Source of the DNA: Niastella yeongjuensis
GTDB lineage: Bacteria > Bacteroidota > Bacteroidia > Chitinophagales > Chitinophagaceae
Direction: 5' to 3'
Assembly (NCBI RefSeq): GCF_900110245.1
Contig: NZ_FOCZ01000007.1
Coordinates: 62,001-126,000 of the forward strand
DNA length: 64,000 nt
Of the stretch, positions 1 to 8,243 are shown one piece after another (the first letter of the stretch is position 1; the number at the start of each line of letters is the position of its first letter). The translations under genes and the position numbers were made by a program. The notes beneath the pieces are model-generated. The model was not told the DNA's origin and did not search any database. It worked only from the letters and a program-made list of their open reading frames with translations.

Positions 1-81
1 GGCAGACGGCAGACAGTTGAAAGCCCAGGCCAGAAACTGTATTCCCTTACCGCTTATCGCTTAAAGCTTACAGCTGTTTTA

Positions 82-1392
82 TTACATTTCAGAGACCCAT
101 TTATCCCGGTCATCCGGACTGAACTTCCAGGGTGCGAAGTTATTCTCCACATTGCTGAACATGGCGTTCCATTCCTGCGGGGCATTGCTTTCTTCCATGA
201 TGAGTGAACGGCGCAATTCGAGGATGATCTCCAGTGGACTGATGCTCACCGGACATTCCTGCACACAACTGTTGCAGGTAGTGCAGGCACGCAATTCTTC
301 TACCGAGATATAATCGTGCAGCAGCGTTTTACCATCTTCTTTAAACTCCCCATTTTGATCTATGTTCTTGCCAATATCTTCGGCCCGGTCGCGGGTAGCC
401 ATCATGATCTTGCGGGGCGACAATTTTTTACCGGTGATGGTAGCCGGACAAGCCGCACTGCACCGGCCACATTCTGTACAGGAATAGGCATCGAGGATAT
501 TGCGCCAGCTCAGGTCAGGAACGTCTTTTGCGCCAAATTTGTCGGGCGTCGTTGCATCGGTTGGCGCCAGTTCGGGTTGCATGGCGTACAACACTTCATT
601 TTGAATAGCCGGCATATTGCTCATTTTACCCATGGGCTGCAGCCGGGTATAATAAGCATTGGGAAACGCCAGCATAATATGCAGGTGTTTGGAGTACGGC
701 AGATAATTCAAAAAAGCAAAGATGCCCAGGATGTGCAGCCACCAGCAGGTTCTTTCAACTCCTACCAGGGCGTTATCGCTTAAGCCGCCCAGCAGCGGGT
801 GCAGCATGGAAGAAAATGCAAAGTTACCGGTCACGTGTTCCCCATAATGACCATACCCACGTTGCTGTAATAGCGTATCGGCGGAATTCATGGTGAGGAA
901 AAGCGTCATCAGTACAATCTCGGTAATCAGGATATAATTGGCATCGCTGCGCGGCCAGCCGTTCAGATCGGGACTGGCGAGGCGTTTTACTTTTACTATA
1001 TTTCTTCTTAAAAGAAAAATAACACAACCCAGTAATACGGTGATGGCCAGAAATTCAAACGCATTGATCAGGTATGGATATACGACGCCGCCAAAACCTG
1101 AGAAAATGCGATGGGTACCGAATACGCCATCTATCAGGATCTCCAGTACTTCGATATTAATAATGATAAAGCCCGCATAAACAAAAAAGTGCATCACGGC
1201 CACCAGGGGATTGCGAAACATCTTTTTTTGTCCGAACGCCAGCAGCAGCACATTGCGCCACCGTTCGCCGGTACGGTCGCTATAGTCAGCCTCCTTACCT
1301 AATAAGATGTTGCGGCGTATAGTCATTATCTTTTTACTAAAAAACCATATGGCTGCAGCCGAAATGATGATGAATAGTATCTGGGGTATCAT
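82..1392 (-). CDS. Membrane-bound (Fe-S) electron-transfer protein, HdrC/HdrD-like
   Basis: This 436-residue protein likely passes electrons between a membrane quinone or b-type centre and a soluble partner. The N-terminal half is strongly hydrophobic, with about five or six membrane segments in residues 1-240, resembling a nitrate-reductase gamma-type domain. The C-terminal half holds two classic 4Fe-4S motifs, CTECGRCSAACP and CTTCNSCVQECP, each followed by the Pro typical of ferredoxin-like clusters. Related Bacteroidota proteins usually precede a second Fe-S protein with CCG motifs. That gene would lie beyond the left edge, so the partner is not visible. The ATG used sits at the start of the first hydrophobic helix, with the near-consensus TATCTTAG box upstream on this strand. 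The exact electron donor and acceptor are unknown. Confidence 0.8.
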   Translation of the reverse strand: MIPQILFIIISAAAIWFFSKKIMTIRRNILLGKEADYSDRTGERWRNVLLLAFGQKKMFRNPLVAVMHFFVYAGFIIINIEVLEILIDGVFGTHRIFSGFGGVVYPYLINAFEFLAITVLLGCVIFLLRRNIVKVKRLASPDLNGWPRSDANYILITEIVLMTLFLTMNSADTLLQQRGYGHYGEHVTGNFAFSSMLHPLLGGLSDNALVGVERTCWWLHILGIFAFLNYLPYSKHLHIMLAFPNAYYTRLQPMGKMSNMPAIQNEVLYAMQPELAPTDATTPDKFGAKDVPDLSWRNILDAYSCTECGRCSAACPATITGKKLSPRKIMMATRDRAEDIGKNIDQNGEFKEDGKTLLHDYISVEELRACTTCNSCVQECPVSISPLEIILELRRSLIMEESNAPQEWNAMFSNVENNFAPWKFSPDDRDKWVSEM

Positions 1393-1644
1393 ATAGGCTA
1401 AGATAAGTTAACTAGTTGACAAGTTGACGGGTTGACAGGGTAAAATGAAAGTGGAATCTGGATAAAAAGGGAGGAAGACGTGGTTGATAAAGGTAGAGGG
1501 CTGACCAGCGAGTTGGCGAGTTGACCAGTTGACCAGTTGACCCGGCTTACGGCTAATAGCATGCCGCTTAGAGCTGTATTTCTTTCTGCCTTCTGCCCTC
1601 TGCCTTCTGCCTTTTTTTCTATAGATTTGGCCAAAATAACTGAC
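1393..1644. repeat. Intergenic octamer (AGTTGACC-type) and heptamer (CTGCCTT-type) repeats
   Basis: The gap between the divergent Fe-S protein and phosphoribosyltransferase genes is largely made of two short tandem repeats. AGTTGAC-type units with period 8-9 lie at about 1407-1440 and 1501-1543. CTGCCTT/CTGCCCT heptamers lie at 1584-1611, directly before the phosphoribosyltransferase promoter. The same unit families recur elsewhere in the window. Open reading through these repeats makes longer but spurious N-termini for the gene on the right. Confidence 0.8.
1622..1629 (+). promoter_or_regulatory. Bacteroidota -7 element (TAGATTTG)
   Basis: TAGATTTG matches TAnnTTTG exactly and lies 15 bases before the ATG at 1645, which predicts a very short leader. 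No TTTG is present at the -33 position, where CTGCCTT repeats lie instead. Its position supports starting the downstream protein at 1645. Confidence 0.5.
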
Positions 1645-2142
1645 ATGTCGCGAAATTATATCCTTGATAAGGAAACGGTAGCCCGGAAATTGCAACGGAT
1701 GGCTTATGAGATCGTAGAAAACAACCTGGATGAAAAGGAAATTATTCTCGCCGGTATTCGGGAAAATGGCAGCGTAATTGCCCGCAACATAGAGCAACTG
1801 TTACATTCAATAAACAGCAATATAAAGATCTGGAATATCGAGATCACCCTCGATAAAAAAGCGCCGCACGATATAAAACTGAGTGGGGAAACCGATTTTA
1901 CCGATAAGGTGATCATTGTGGTGGATGATGTAGCCAACAGCGGCCGTACCATGTTATGGGCCATCAAGCCTTTTCTGGCCTACCTGCCCAAAAAGATCCA
2001 AACGCTGGCGCTGGTTGAACGCACGCACAAAACATATCCTGTTAACACAGATTATGTAGGCCTGTCGGTAGCTACCACGCTGCAGGAACATATTTTCGTT
2101 GAGGTGGACGGGGAGATTGTTAAAGGGGCTTATATGGAGTAG
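1645..2142 (+). CDS. PyrR-like phosphoribosyltransferase
   Basis: A 165-residue type I phosphoribosyltransferase, the family that transfers ribose-5-phosphate from PRPP to a base. The PRPP-binding loop IIVVDDVANSGRT is clear near residue 95. Length and overall pattern fit the PyrR/uracil phosphoribosyltransferase subgroup common in Bacteroidota. An open frame extends upstream to 1537, but that stretch encodes only intergenic CTGCC repeats, and the -7 element at 1622 would lie inside it, so the ATG at 1645 is preferred. It stands alone between two repeat-filled gaps, with no pyrimidine biosynthesis gene next to it, so a role in regulating pyr genes is not supported here. Uracil salvage or another base specificity is equally possible. 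Confidence 0.8.
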   Translation: MSRNYILDKETVARKLQRMAYEIVENNLDEKEIILAGIRENGSVIARNIEQLLHSINSNIKIWNIEITLDKKAPHDIKLSGETDFTDKVIIVVDDVANSGRTMLWAIKPFLAYLPKKIQTLALVERTHKTYPVNTDYVGLSVATTLQEHIFVEVDGEIVKGAYME

Positions 2143-2144
2143 GG

Positions 2145-2262
2145 TAGTTCAAAGCTTAAAGTTCAAAGTATAAAGTTCAAAGTATAAAGTTCAAAGTATA
2201 AAGTTCAAAGTATAAAGTTTAAAGTTCAAAGTATAAAGTTTTAAGTTCAAAGTTTAACGTTC
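2145..2262. repeat. Tandem 14-base repeat (AGTTCAAAGTATAA) array
   Basis: The gap after the phosphoribosyltransferase gene holds about eight head-to-tail copies of a 14-base unit built from two related heptamers (AGTTCAA and AGTATAA). The last copies degrade into AGTTTAAAG and AGTTTTAAG variants. A CTGCCTT heptamer array follows at 2301-2332. Related AGTT(C/G)AAAGT arrays occur at 6263, 16041, 33791 and 54971. Confidence 0.9.
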
Positions 2263-2420
2263 CGGGTTCAAAGGGCCGGGTTGGGGTTGCCGCGTTGAGG
2301 CTTTCTGCCTTCTGCCCTCTGCCTTCTGCCCTTCCCCGGGTATGCTTTTTGAATGTAAAAAGCGTCCAATCGGAAAATTATATAACTTCAAATTTTCAAA
2401 ATAACCTCAATTTGAGTACT

Positions 2421-4154
2421 ATGGATGATGCAATTATGCAGCGCGTTCAGGTTTGGAAAGACGGAAATTACGATGATGCCGCCAAACAGGAAATTGCCAG
2501 ACTTGAAAAAGAGAATCCCACCGAGCTGGCCGATGCTTTCTACCGCAACCTGGAATTTGGAACAGGTGGTTTACGCGGTATTATGGGCATAGGCACAAAC
2601 CGCATTAATAAATACACGGTTGGTATGGCCACCCAGGGTTTTGCCAACTACTTAAATAAAACCTATCCCGGTGGCGTAATCCGCATTGCCATTGCACACG
2701 ACAGCCGTAACAACAGCCGTCAGTTTGCAGAGATCACTGCCAATGTAATGGCCGCCAACGGTATTAAGGTGTTTTTGTTTGAAGCGTTACGTCCAACCCC
2801 CGAATTAAGTTTTACCATTCGCCAGCTGGGTTGCCAGGGCGGTGTGGTTTGTACGGCTTCGCACAATCCAAAAGAATACAACGGGTATAAAGCATACTGG
2901 AACGATGGCGGGCAGCTGGTGCCGCCGCACGACAAAAACGTCATCAAAGAAGTGGAGGCCATCGAGTCGGTTGATGAAGTGAAATGGAGTGGGGGCGAAG
3001 CTGCCATAACCATCATTGGTAAAGACATGGACAACCAGTATATCGACATGGTGAAAAGCCTGAGCGTTTACCCTGAGGTGATCACCCGTCAGCACGACCT
3101 GAAGATCGTTTATACCCCCATACATGGAACCGGTATTATGCTGGTGCCTCAGGTGCTGGAACGTTTTGGTTTTACCAATGTGCGTATTGTAGAAGAGCAG
3201 GCTAAACCCGATGGTAATTTCCCTACGGTGGTCTACCCCAATCCGGAAGAAAGTGAAGCCATGAGCATTGGTTTGAAAAAAGCCAGGGAACTGGATGCCG
3301 ATATTTTACTGGGAACCGATCCTGATGCCGACCGCGTTGGTATTGCCATAAAAGACAAACAGGGCAACTGGGTGTTGATGAATGGTAACCAAACCGCCGT
3401 TCTGGCCTTCAACTATATCATTGAAGCACGCAAGGCCAAAGGCATTGCCCGGCAGAACGATTTTGTGTGCAAGACCATTGTAACTACGGATATGATCGAC
3501 CGCATTGCGGCTGATAATAATGTAAAATGTTATAATGTATTAACTGGTTTTAAATGGATCGCCGAACTGATCAAGGAAAAAGAAGCCACGGAACATTACA
3601 CCATAGGTGGTGAAGAAAGCTATGGCTTAATGATCGGTAGCCAGTTGCGGGATAAAGATGCTGTATCGGCCGTAGCGCTGCTGTGCGAAATGGCTGCCTA
3701 CGAAAAAGACAAAGGCAGAAGCCTGTTCGAAAAACTGATCGATCTGTATGTACAATACGGCTATTATAAAGAGCATTTGATCTCCATTACCAAGAAGGGG
3801 ATGAATGGTCAAAAAGAAATTGCGGAAATGATGGATGGCTATCGGAACAACCCGCCATCAACCATCAATGGTTCGCCCGTGGTGCAATTGCTCGATTATG
3901 AACTGCGCAAAGGCAGGAACCTGCAAACCGGTGAGGAGTGGGCCATCACGCTGCCTGTTTCAAACGTGCTGCAATTTATTCTGGCGGATGGCAGCAAGAT
4001 CTCAGCCCGCCCCAGCGGTACAGAACCCAAGATCAAATTCTATTTCAGCGTAAATACTAAAATTGCAAGTGCTGCTGAATTCGATTCTATCCAGGTTAAA
4101 GGTAACCTCGATAAGAAGATACAAGGCATTATCAGTGATATGGGGCTGAAGTAG
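2421..4154 (+). CDS. Phosphoglucomutase/phosphomannomutase (alpha-D-phosphohexomutase)
   Basis: A 577-residue phospho-sugar mutase that interconverts hexose-1- and hexose-6-phosphates, linking central metabolism to glycogen, trehalose and envelope sugars. The active-site loop TASHNPKEYNGYK places the phosphorylated serine near residue 147. The metal-binding loop DPDADR is near residue 300, GGEESYG is the sugar-binding loop, and RPSGTEPKIKFY near the C-terminus binds phosphate. The length fits the long PGM2-type group. An upstream open frame reaches 2295 but reads through CTGCC repeats, so the ATG at 2421 (MDDAIMQRV) is used. The gene is apparently monocistronic. Genes with related metabolic roles in the window are the fused trehalose synthase and the glycogen synthase at the right edge. 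Confidence 0.93.
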   Translation: MDDAIMQRVQVWKDGNYDDAAKQEIARLEKENPTELADAFYRNLEFGTGGLRGIMGIGTNRINKYTVGMATQGFANYLNKTYPGGVIRIAIAHDSRNNSRQFAEITANVMAANGIKVFLFEALRPTPELSFTIRQLGCQGGVVCTASHNPKEYNGYKAYWNDGGQLVPPHDKNVIKEVEAIESVDEVKWSGGEAAITIIGKDMDNQYIDMVKSLSVYPEVITRQHDLKIVYTPIHGTGIMLVPQVLERFGFTNVRIVEEQAKPDGNFPTVVYPNPEESEAMSIGLKKARELDADILLGTDPDADRVGIAIKDKQGNWVLMNGNQTAVLAFNYIIEARKAKGIARQNDFVCKTIVTTDMIDRIAADNNVKCYNVLTGFKWIAELIKEKEATEHYTIGGEESYGLMIGSQLRDKDAVSAVALLCEMAAYEKDKGRSLFEKLIDLYVQYGYYKEHLISITKKGMNGQKEIAEMMDGYRNNPPSTINGSPVVQLLDYELRKGRNLQTGEEWAITLPVSNVLQFILADGSKISARPSGTEPKIKFYFSVNTKIASAAEFDSIQVKGNLDKKIQGIISDMGLK

Positions 4155-4400
4155 TTGGGTGGTGCTTTCGAGGTGACGTATTGCTTATCGTAATATAAGG
4201 AAACGAAGTAAGAAGTAGGAGATTAGAAGTAAGAAGAGTCTGAATGTCGGGACTCGCGCTTCTTGTCTTCTACTTTTTTATTGAGGTGCTTTCATAAAAA
4301 AAAGCAGGAAGTAAAGAGGTGTATTTTCATACATCCTACTTCTTACTTCCTACTTCTATTACTTATAAAAAACTCAGCTTGTCGCTGCGTCTATTTCTTC
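4155..4400. repeat. Inverted AAGTAAGAAGTAGGAG-type repeats
   Basis: The gap between the convergent phosphoglucomutase and OmpH-like genes contains AAGTAAGAAGTAGGAG-like units at about 4206-4240. Their complement (CTACTTCTTACTTCCTACTTC) lies at about 4335-4358. The opposed arrays could pair in RNA from either direction and may work as a terminator. A similar inverted array lies at 59421-59505. Confidence 0.6.
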
Positions 4401-4955
4401 TTAGTTCTTCTTTGGTGCTTCAGCGGGTGCATCTTTCACAGGTGTAATGTTTAATTTTTTGAACACCAGTGGTAAAATGTCATCTGCAGAAGGGAAAGCG
4501 ATCAATTGCTCTTTAGGCAGAATGTACGCATAGCCATTTTCTTTGGCAACGGCCTGTGAAGTTTGAACGGCTTTGTCCTGGATGGGCGCCAGCAATTCCT
4601 GCTCGTGATTGTTCATCATTTGTTGAGCTTCCTGGTTAACAAAGTTGGTCCATTTAACATACAGGTCATTCAGCTCTTTACGCTTTACTTCTTTTACCGG
4701 AGAAGTCATTTTTGCTGAATCGGTTATAAACAATTTTTGTTTATCGATAAACGCCTGTTGGTAGTCAGTTCCCTGTTGAACCAGGGCTTTCTGATATTCC
4801 TGCATATCGCCCTGTGCTTTTTTGTACTCGGGCATATTAGCTACCAGTTCCTGCAGGCTGATATAACCAATTTTATTTTGAGCATGTGCCTGCATTGTAT
4901 TTGCCAGCAGACCAATGGTAAAAATCGCTACAATTGCTACAAATTGCCTCTTCAT
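4401..4955 (-). CDS. OmpH/Skp-family periplasmic chaperone
   Basis: A 184-residue secreted protein with a signal peptide (MKRQFVAIVAIFTIG... ending near AHA at about residue 25). The mature part begins with the family hallmark KIGYISLQELVANMPEYKKA. A long charged and glutamine-rich coiled coil (about residues 45-125) forms the tentacles of Skp-like trimers that hold unfolded outer-membrane proteins in the periplasm. The C-terminal stretch GYAYILPKEQLIAFPSADDI is also typical. Bacteroidota usually carry several Skp paralogues next to bamA. This copy stands alone, so it is an extra paralogue or a dispersed member. The -7 element at 4982-4989 gives a 27-base distance to the ATG. Confidence 0.88.
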   Translation of the reverse strand: MKRQFVAIVAIFTIGLLANTMQAHAQNKIGYISLQELVANMPEYKKAQGDMQEYQKALVQQGTDYQQAFIDKQKLFITDSAKMTSPVKEVKRKELNDLYVKWTNFVNQEAQQMMNNHEQELLAPIQDKAVQTSQAVAKENGYAYILPKEQLIAFPSADDILPLVFKKLNITPVKDAPAEAPKKN

Positions 4956-4981
4956 ATTGGGGGTTTAAGTTATTTAGGTCG

Positions 4982-4989
4982 CAAAAATA
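4982..4989 (-). promoter_or_regulatory. Bacteroidota -7 element (TATTTTTG) for the OmpH-like gene
   Basis: On the minus strand TATTTTTG matches TAnnTTTG, 27 bases before the ATG. No TTTG lies at the expected -33 distance. Confidence 0.5.
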
Positions 4990-5061
4990 ATGGAATTCGC
5001 TACTTCCCGGGAAAAAATACAAGGTGTTTCTTTGGTTCCTAGGGATTTTATTTAGGCGCGA

Positions 5062-6255
5062 TTATTCCATCACCCTTTCAACGATTTTACCTGTTTTTTT
5101 ATTTTTCAAAATCACTTTTTTTGCGCCATAATGGGTCACTTCTTCTTTTACCAGGTAGTGGTCGGCATCGTACTCGGTAAGATGGCTGTCTTTGGTTACC
5201 CCGGTTTTGCCCCGCCAGATGTCGAGCTGCACCGGTTCCCACAATTTGCTTTTGGCCGAGCGGTAGGCGGCATCCAGGATGCAGTTTACCACATAACCGT
5301 CGTAAAAAGTTTCTTTGGGGTCTTCGCCGGCTTCCATGGCATTAAACATATCCATGAACATATGGTTGTAGCCCAGTTCATTCAGTTCATCACCTACCGG
5401 AAATAACCAACCGGTATTGCTTTCGGCTTTTTCGGCAACGTAATTGGCGCCTTTGCCGCTGGTGAACATATCGAAACCAGTGCGCAGGAAGCTGTTGATC
5501 CAGATGGTGCCTTCGGAGCCCATTACCTCATCGCGCAGGTCGAGGCCACCGCGGAAGGTCCAGCTTACTTCAAACTGGCCAATGGCGCCGTTCTCATATT
5601 TCACCAGACCAATGGCATGGTCTTCGGCGTCGATGGGTTTTACCTGGGTATCGGCCCAGCACATCACCTCTACCGGTTTTATATCTTTCCCAATATAACT
5701 GCGGGTGATCTCCACGCAATGACAGCCGAGGTCAAGTATACAACCGCCGCCGGCCTGTTCTATATCCCAGAACCAGTCGCTGTGAGGCCCTGGGTGGGTT
5801 TCCCTTGACTTGGCCCATAAAATACGGCCGAGGGCGCCTTCTTTAACGCTTTCTAAAGCCTTTATGAATTTTGGGGTATACACCAGGTCTTCAAGGTAGC
5901 CATTGAAGATACCGGCCTGTTCAACGGCCTGCAACATACGCTTTGCTTCTTCGGCATTGCGGCCAAGTGGTTTGGTGGTCATTACGGCTTTGCGATGCAG
6001 GCAGCAAAGCATTACAGCTGCTTCGTGCAGGTTATTGGGCAGTGCAATACATACGATGTCAACATCGGGATTCGCAATGGCTTCCTCCATGTTGGTGGTA
6101 TGGTGCGCTACTTTATAATCTTCAGCAAATCTTTGGGCGCTTTCGGTACGGCGCGAATAGATACTTACAATTTTATCACGGCTTCTGTACCCCTGTAAGG
6201 AGTCGGCATAAAACCGGCCAATAAAGCCTGAACCGAGCATTGCAATCTTTGCCAT
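5062..6255 (-). CDS. Gfo/Idh/MocA family NAD(P)-dependent oxidoreductase
   Basis: A 397-residue predicted sugar or polyol dehydrogenase. The N-terminal Rossmann fold starts with AMLGSGFIGRFYADSL, which binds NAD(P). The conserved KP lysine lies in MTTKPLGRNAEE near residue 95, where most relatives have EKP. The C-terminal substrate domain contains the family His motif in GGCILDLGCHCVE. The gene follows a NupG-like permease on the same strand after a 141-base gap with short repeats, a common pairing for uptake and oxidation of a sugar or nucleoside-derived sugar. The substrate cannot be told from sequence. Confidence 0.88.
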   Translation of the reverse strand: MAKIAMLGSGFIGRFYADSLQGYRSRDKIVSIYSRRTESAQRFAEDYKVAHHTTNMEEAIANPDVDIVCIALPNNLHEAAVMLCCLHRKAVMTTKPLGRNAEEAKRMLQAVEQAGIFNGYLEDLVYTPKFIKALESVKEGALGRILWAKSRETHPGPHSDWFWDIEQAGGGCILDLGCHCVEITRSYIGKDIKPVEVMCWADTQVKPIDAEDHAIGLVKYENGAIGQFEVSWTFRGGLDLRDEVMGSEGTIWINSFLRTGFDMFTSGKGANYVAEKAESNTGWLFPVGDELNELGYNHMFMDMFNAMEAGEDPKETFYDGYVVNCILDAAYRSAKSKLWEPVQLDIWRGKTGVTKDSHLTEYDADHYLVKEEVTHYGAKKVILKNKKTGKIVERVME

Positions 6256-6262
6256 AGTTTAT

Positions 6263-6294
6263 AGTTGAAAGTTCAAAGTTTAAAGTTTAAAGCG
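6263..6294. repeat. Short AGTTGAAAGTTCAAAGTTTAAAG repeat
   Basis: About four heptamer-like AGTTnAAAGT units, followed by AGTTATTGGGTT-type repeats to about 6345, lie between the oxidoreductase and the permease. They are the same family as the array at 2145. Confidence 0.7.
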
Positions 6295-6396
6295 CTGTAC
6301 TCTTAAGTTTCAGTTATTGGGTTTGTAAGTTATTGGGTTATTAGGTCCTTAGTTCCGCGGTTCTGGGTTCAAAATTCCAGGTTTCGTTCCGATAAA

Positions 6397-7623
6397 CTAT
6401 TCACCTGCTACATGTACCTTTTTTTTCTCTCTGAAAAATAAGATAAAATACAGTAATACGGCTATGGCAATGTATACCGGTACCAGCCAGATGTTAACCC
6501 AGTTATGGTCATTTTTTCCGGTGAAGGCGTTGATGGTTGACAGTGTGTACATACCCGCTGTTTTACCTGAGAACCACGTGCCAATCACCATTCCAACGCC
6601 ATAAGTGGCAAATGTAAATAAGCCTTGCGCTGCATTCTTGATCTTTTCGCCTGCTTTTTTCTCTGTATACATATAACCTGTAACAAAAAAGAAATCGTAA
6701 CAAACGCCATGCAGAATGATACCGGCATATAACATCCAAACGTTGGTGTCGATATTGCCAAAAGCAAATGCTACGTAACGCAGGATCCAGGCAGCCATAC
6801 CCAACAGCAGCATTTTCTTAACCCCAATGGTGTTGAACAAAAAGGGAATGGCTATAATGAACACCGCTTCTGATACCTGCCCCAGGATCATTTTACCGGC
6901 AGATTCCTTCATGCCTGACTCTGTTAAAAAGAGGTTGGCAAATCCATAATAGAAGGAGAGCGGAATACAAACAAGGATGGCGGCAATAAAGAAGATCAGG
7001 TAAGGCTTGTCTTTAAACAATACTAACGCTTCCACGCCCAGGGCTTTGCCAGCTGAAGCATCAGCGCTTTTGCCTTTGGGCGGTGTATCGGGTAAAATAA
7101 AGCTGATGATTCCCAGTCCGGCTGAAACAGCGGCGGCCATGATGAAAGTAGAAGAGGTAGCGCCTATATCCAGGCGGGCAATGAATAATCCGGCAATGAT
7201 CCAGCCAATGGTTCCAAAAACTCGGATCCAGGGAAACTGTTTTCCCGGATCAGTCATTTGATGGAAAGCAATACTGTTAGATAAGGCAATGGTTGGCATA
7301 TACAATAAAGAATATACTAATATCACCCAGAAGAATACCGAATTATCTGTGATTTTGGTGGCGAGCAATAACATCCCTGCACCCAATAAATGCAGGATGC
7401 CCATTAACCGCTGGGCAGCAAAAAAACGGTCAGCTATCAATCCGATAAAGAACGGCGAGATCATGGTGGCCAGTGCTAACGCGCCATAAGCTAACCCAAT
7501 GGCGTCATCCGAAGCTCCCAGGTGTACTTTCATGTAGGTACTCATTGTCACATACCAGGCACTCCAGATAAAATACTGAAGGAACATCATTAAACACAAC
7601 AGAAATCCGGTCTTGGTTTTCAT
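6397..7623 (-). CDS. NupG-like MFS permease (nucleoside:H+ symporter family)
   Basis: A 408-residue integral membrane protein with twelve predicted membrane helices. The N-terminus (FLLCLMMFLQYFIWSAWYVT) and the segment with IRVFGTIGWIIAGLF are characteristic of the Nuc_H_symport group, which takes up nucleosides by proton symport in enterobacteria. In Bacteroidota members often sit beside sugar dehydrogenases, so the substrate could be a nucleoside or another small sugar derivative. It is followed on the same strand by a Gfo/Idh/MocA oxidoreductase. It is divergent from the MarR gene, with 126 bases between the two starts, so the palindrome at 7728-7747 could also affect this gene if its promoter lies close by. 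No exact TAnnTTTG is seen on this strand. Confidence 0.85.
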   Translation of the reverse strand: MKTKTGFLLCLMMFLQYFIWSAWYVTMSTYMKVHLGASDDAIGLAYGALALATMISPFFIGLIADRFFAAQRLMGILHLLGAGMLLLATKITDNSVFFWVILVYSLLYMPTIALSNSIAFHQMTDPGKQFPWIRVFGTIGWIIAGLFIARLDIGATSSTFIMAAAVSAGLGIISFILPDTPPKGKSADASAGKALGVEALVLFKDKPYLIFFIAAILVCIPLSFYYGFANLFLTESGMKESAGKMILGQVSEAVFIIAIPFLFNTIGVKKMLLLGMAAWILRYVAFAFGNIDTNVWMLYAGIILHGVCYDFFFVTGYMYTEKKAGEKIKNAAQGLFTFATYGVGMVIGTWFSGKTAGMYTLSTINAFTGKNDHNWVNIWLVPVYIAIAVLLYFILFFREKKKVHVAGE

Positions 7624-7700
7624 ATATATACATTCATTTAAAAAGAATACGTGCGGAAATTACAACAAAATTGTATTAGCCAATCCCTCCTAATTTATAT

Positions 7701-7730
7701 TTTGAATTATTACCACTTATTGTACATTTG
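7701..7730 (+). promoter_or_regulatory. Bacteroidota promoter (TTTG-N18-TACATTTG) for the MarR-hut operon
   Basis: TTTG at 7701-7704 and TACATTTG at 7723-7730 are separated by 18 bases. The predicted start point falls within the palindrome 7728-7747, and the ATG follows at 7750, so the leader is nearly absent. Confidence 0.7.
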
Positions 7731-7747
7731 TATAAGTACTTATACAA
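7728..7747. promoter_or_regulatory. Perfect 20-base palindrome, probable MarR operator
   Basis: TTGTATAAGT followed by its exact reverse complement ACTTATACAA spans the end of the -7 box and the predicted transcription start of the MarR gene. MarR-family dimers typically bind palindromes of this size within their own promoters. The placement predicts repression of the regulator and of the hut genes behind it. The protein-site pairing is inferred. Confidence 0.7.
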
Positions 7748-7749
7748 TT

Positions 7750-8238
7750 ATGAGCTTTTACGAATCATTGGGATTTTTGGTCTTTGGAAGCCGGTTGCGC
7801 AGGCTGAGTGAAGCCTTCCTGGCCGATGTGAACAAGATCTATGCTTCGCACGATCTTTCTTTTGATGCCGCCTGGTTTCCGGTCTTTTATATTTTGTCGA
7901 GACAGGAAACAGTGTCGATCAGGGATATCTCCGATGAACTGGGCATTTCGCATTCGGCCGTAAGTCAGTTGGTGAGCAGCCTGCAACAGAAAGGCTTTAT
8001 TAAAACCGCCACTGCCGATGATGATGCCCGCAAAAAAGTAGTGGCCTTCACTACCAAAGGAAAGAAATTACAACAGCAGGTACAGCCGGTATGGGATGCC
8101 CTGCAACAAGCCATGGGTGCCCTGGTGCAGGAAGGAAAACACAGCAAAACTATCTTAACGGCTATTAGTGAAATAGAACAGGGCTTACAAAACGAATCAG
8201 TTTTTAACCGGGTGCAAACCATTTTGCACCATAAGTAA
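7750..8238 (+). CDS. MarR-family transcriptional regulator
   Basis: A 162-residue winged-helix regulator. The DNA-binding part runs from about residue 55 to 105, with VSIRDISDELGISHSAVSQLVSSLQQKGFI as helix-turn-helix and DDDARKKVVAFTTKGKK as the wing, both diagnostic of MarR proteins. Upstream in-frame codons reach 7651 but cross the promoter and palindrome, so the ATG at 7750 is chosen. The stop codon lies five bases before hutH, so the two genes are very likely co-transcribed and perhaps translationally coupled. This suggests control of histidine breakdown by a MarR-type protein rather than the HutC/GntR repressor of proteobacteria. The ligand is unknown; urocanate, the classic hut inducer, is an obvious guess. 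Confidence 0.88.
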   Translation: MSFYESLGFLVFGSRLRRLSEAFLADVNKIYASHDLSFDAAWFPVFYILSRQETVSIRDISDELGISHSAVSQLVSSLQQKGFIKTATADDDARKKVVAFTTKGKKLQQQVQPVWDALQQAMGALVQEGKHSKTILTAISEIEQGLQNESVFNRVQTILHHK

Positions 8239-8243
8239 CTTTT

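Noticed and set aside
5062..6255. Loss of the catalytic lysine in the Gfo/Idh/MocA enzyme because the usual EKP reads TKP.
   Set aside because: The lysine itself is retained (MTTKPLGR); only the preceding acidic residue differs, which occurs in functional relatives.
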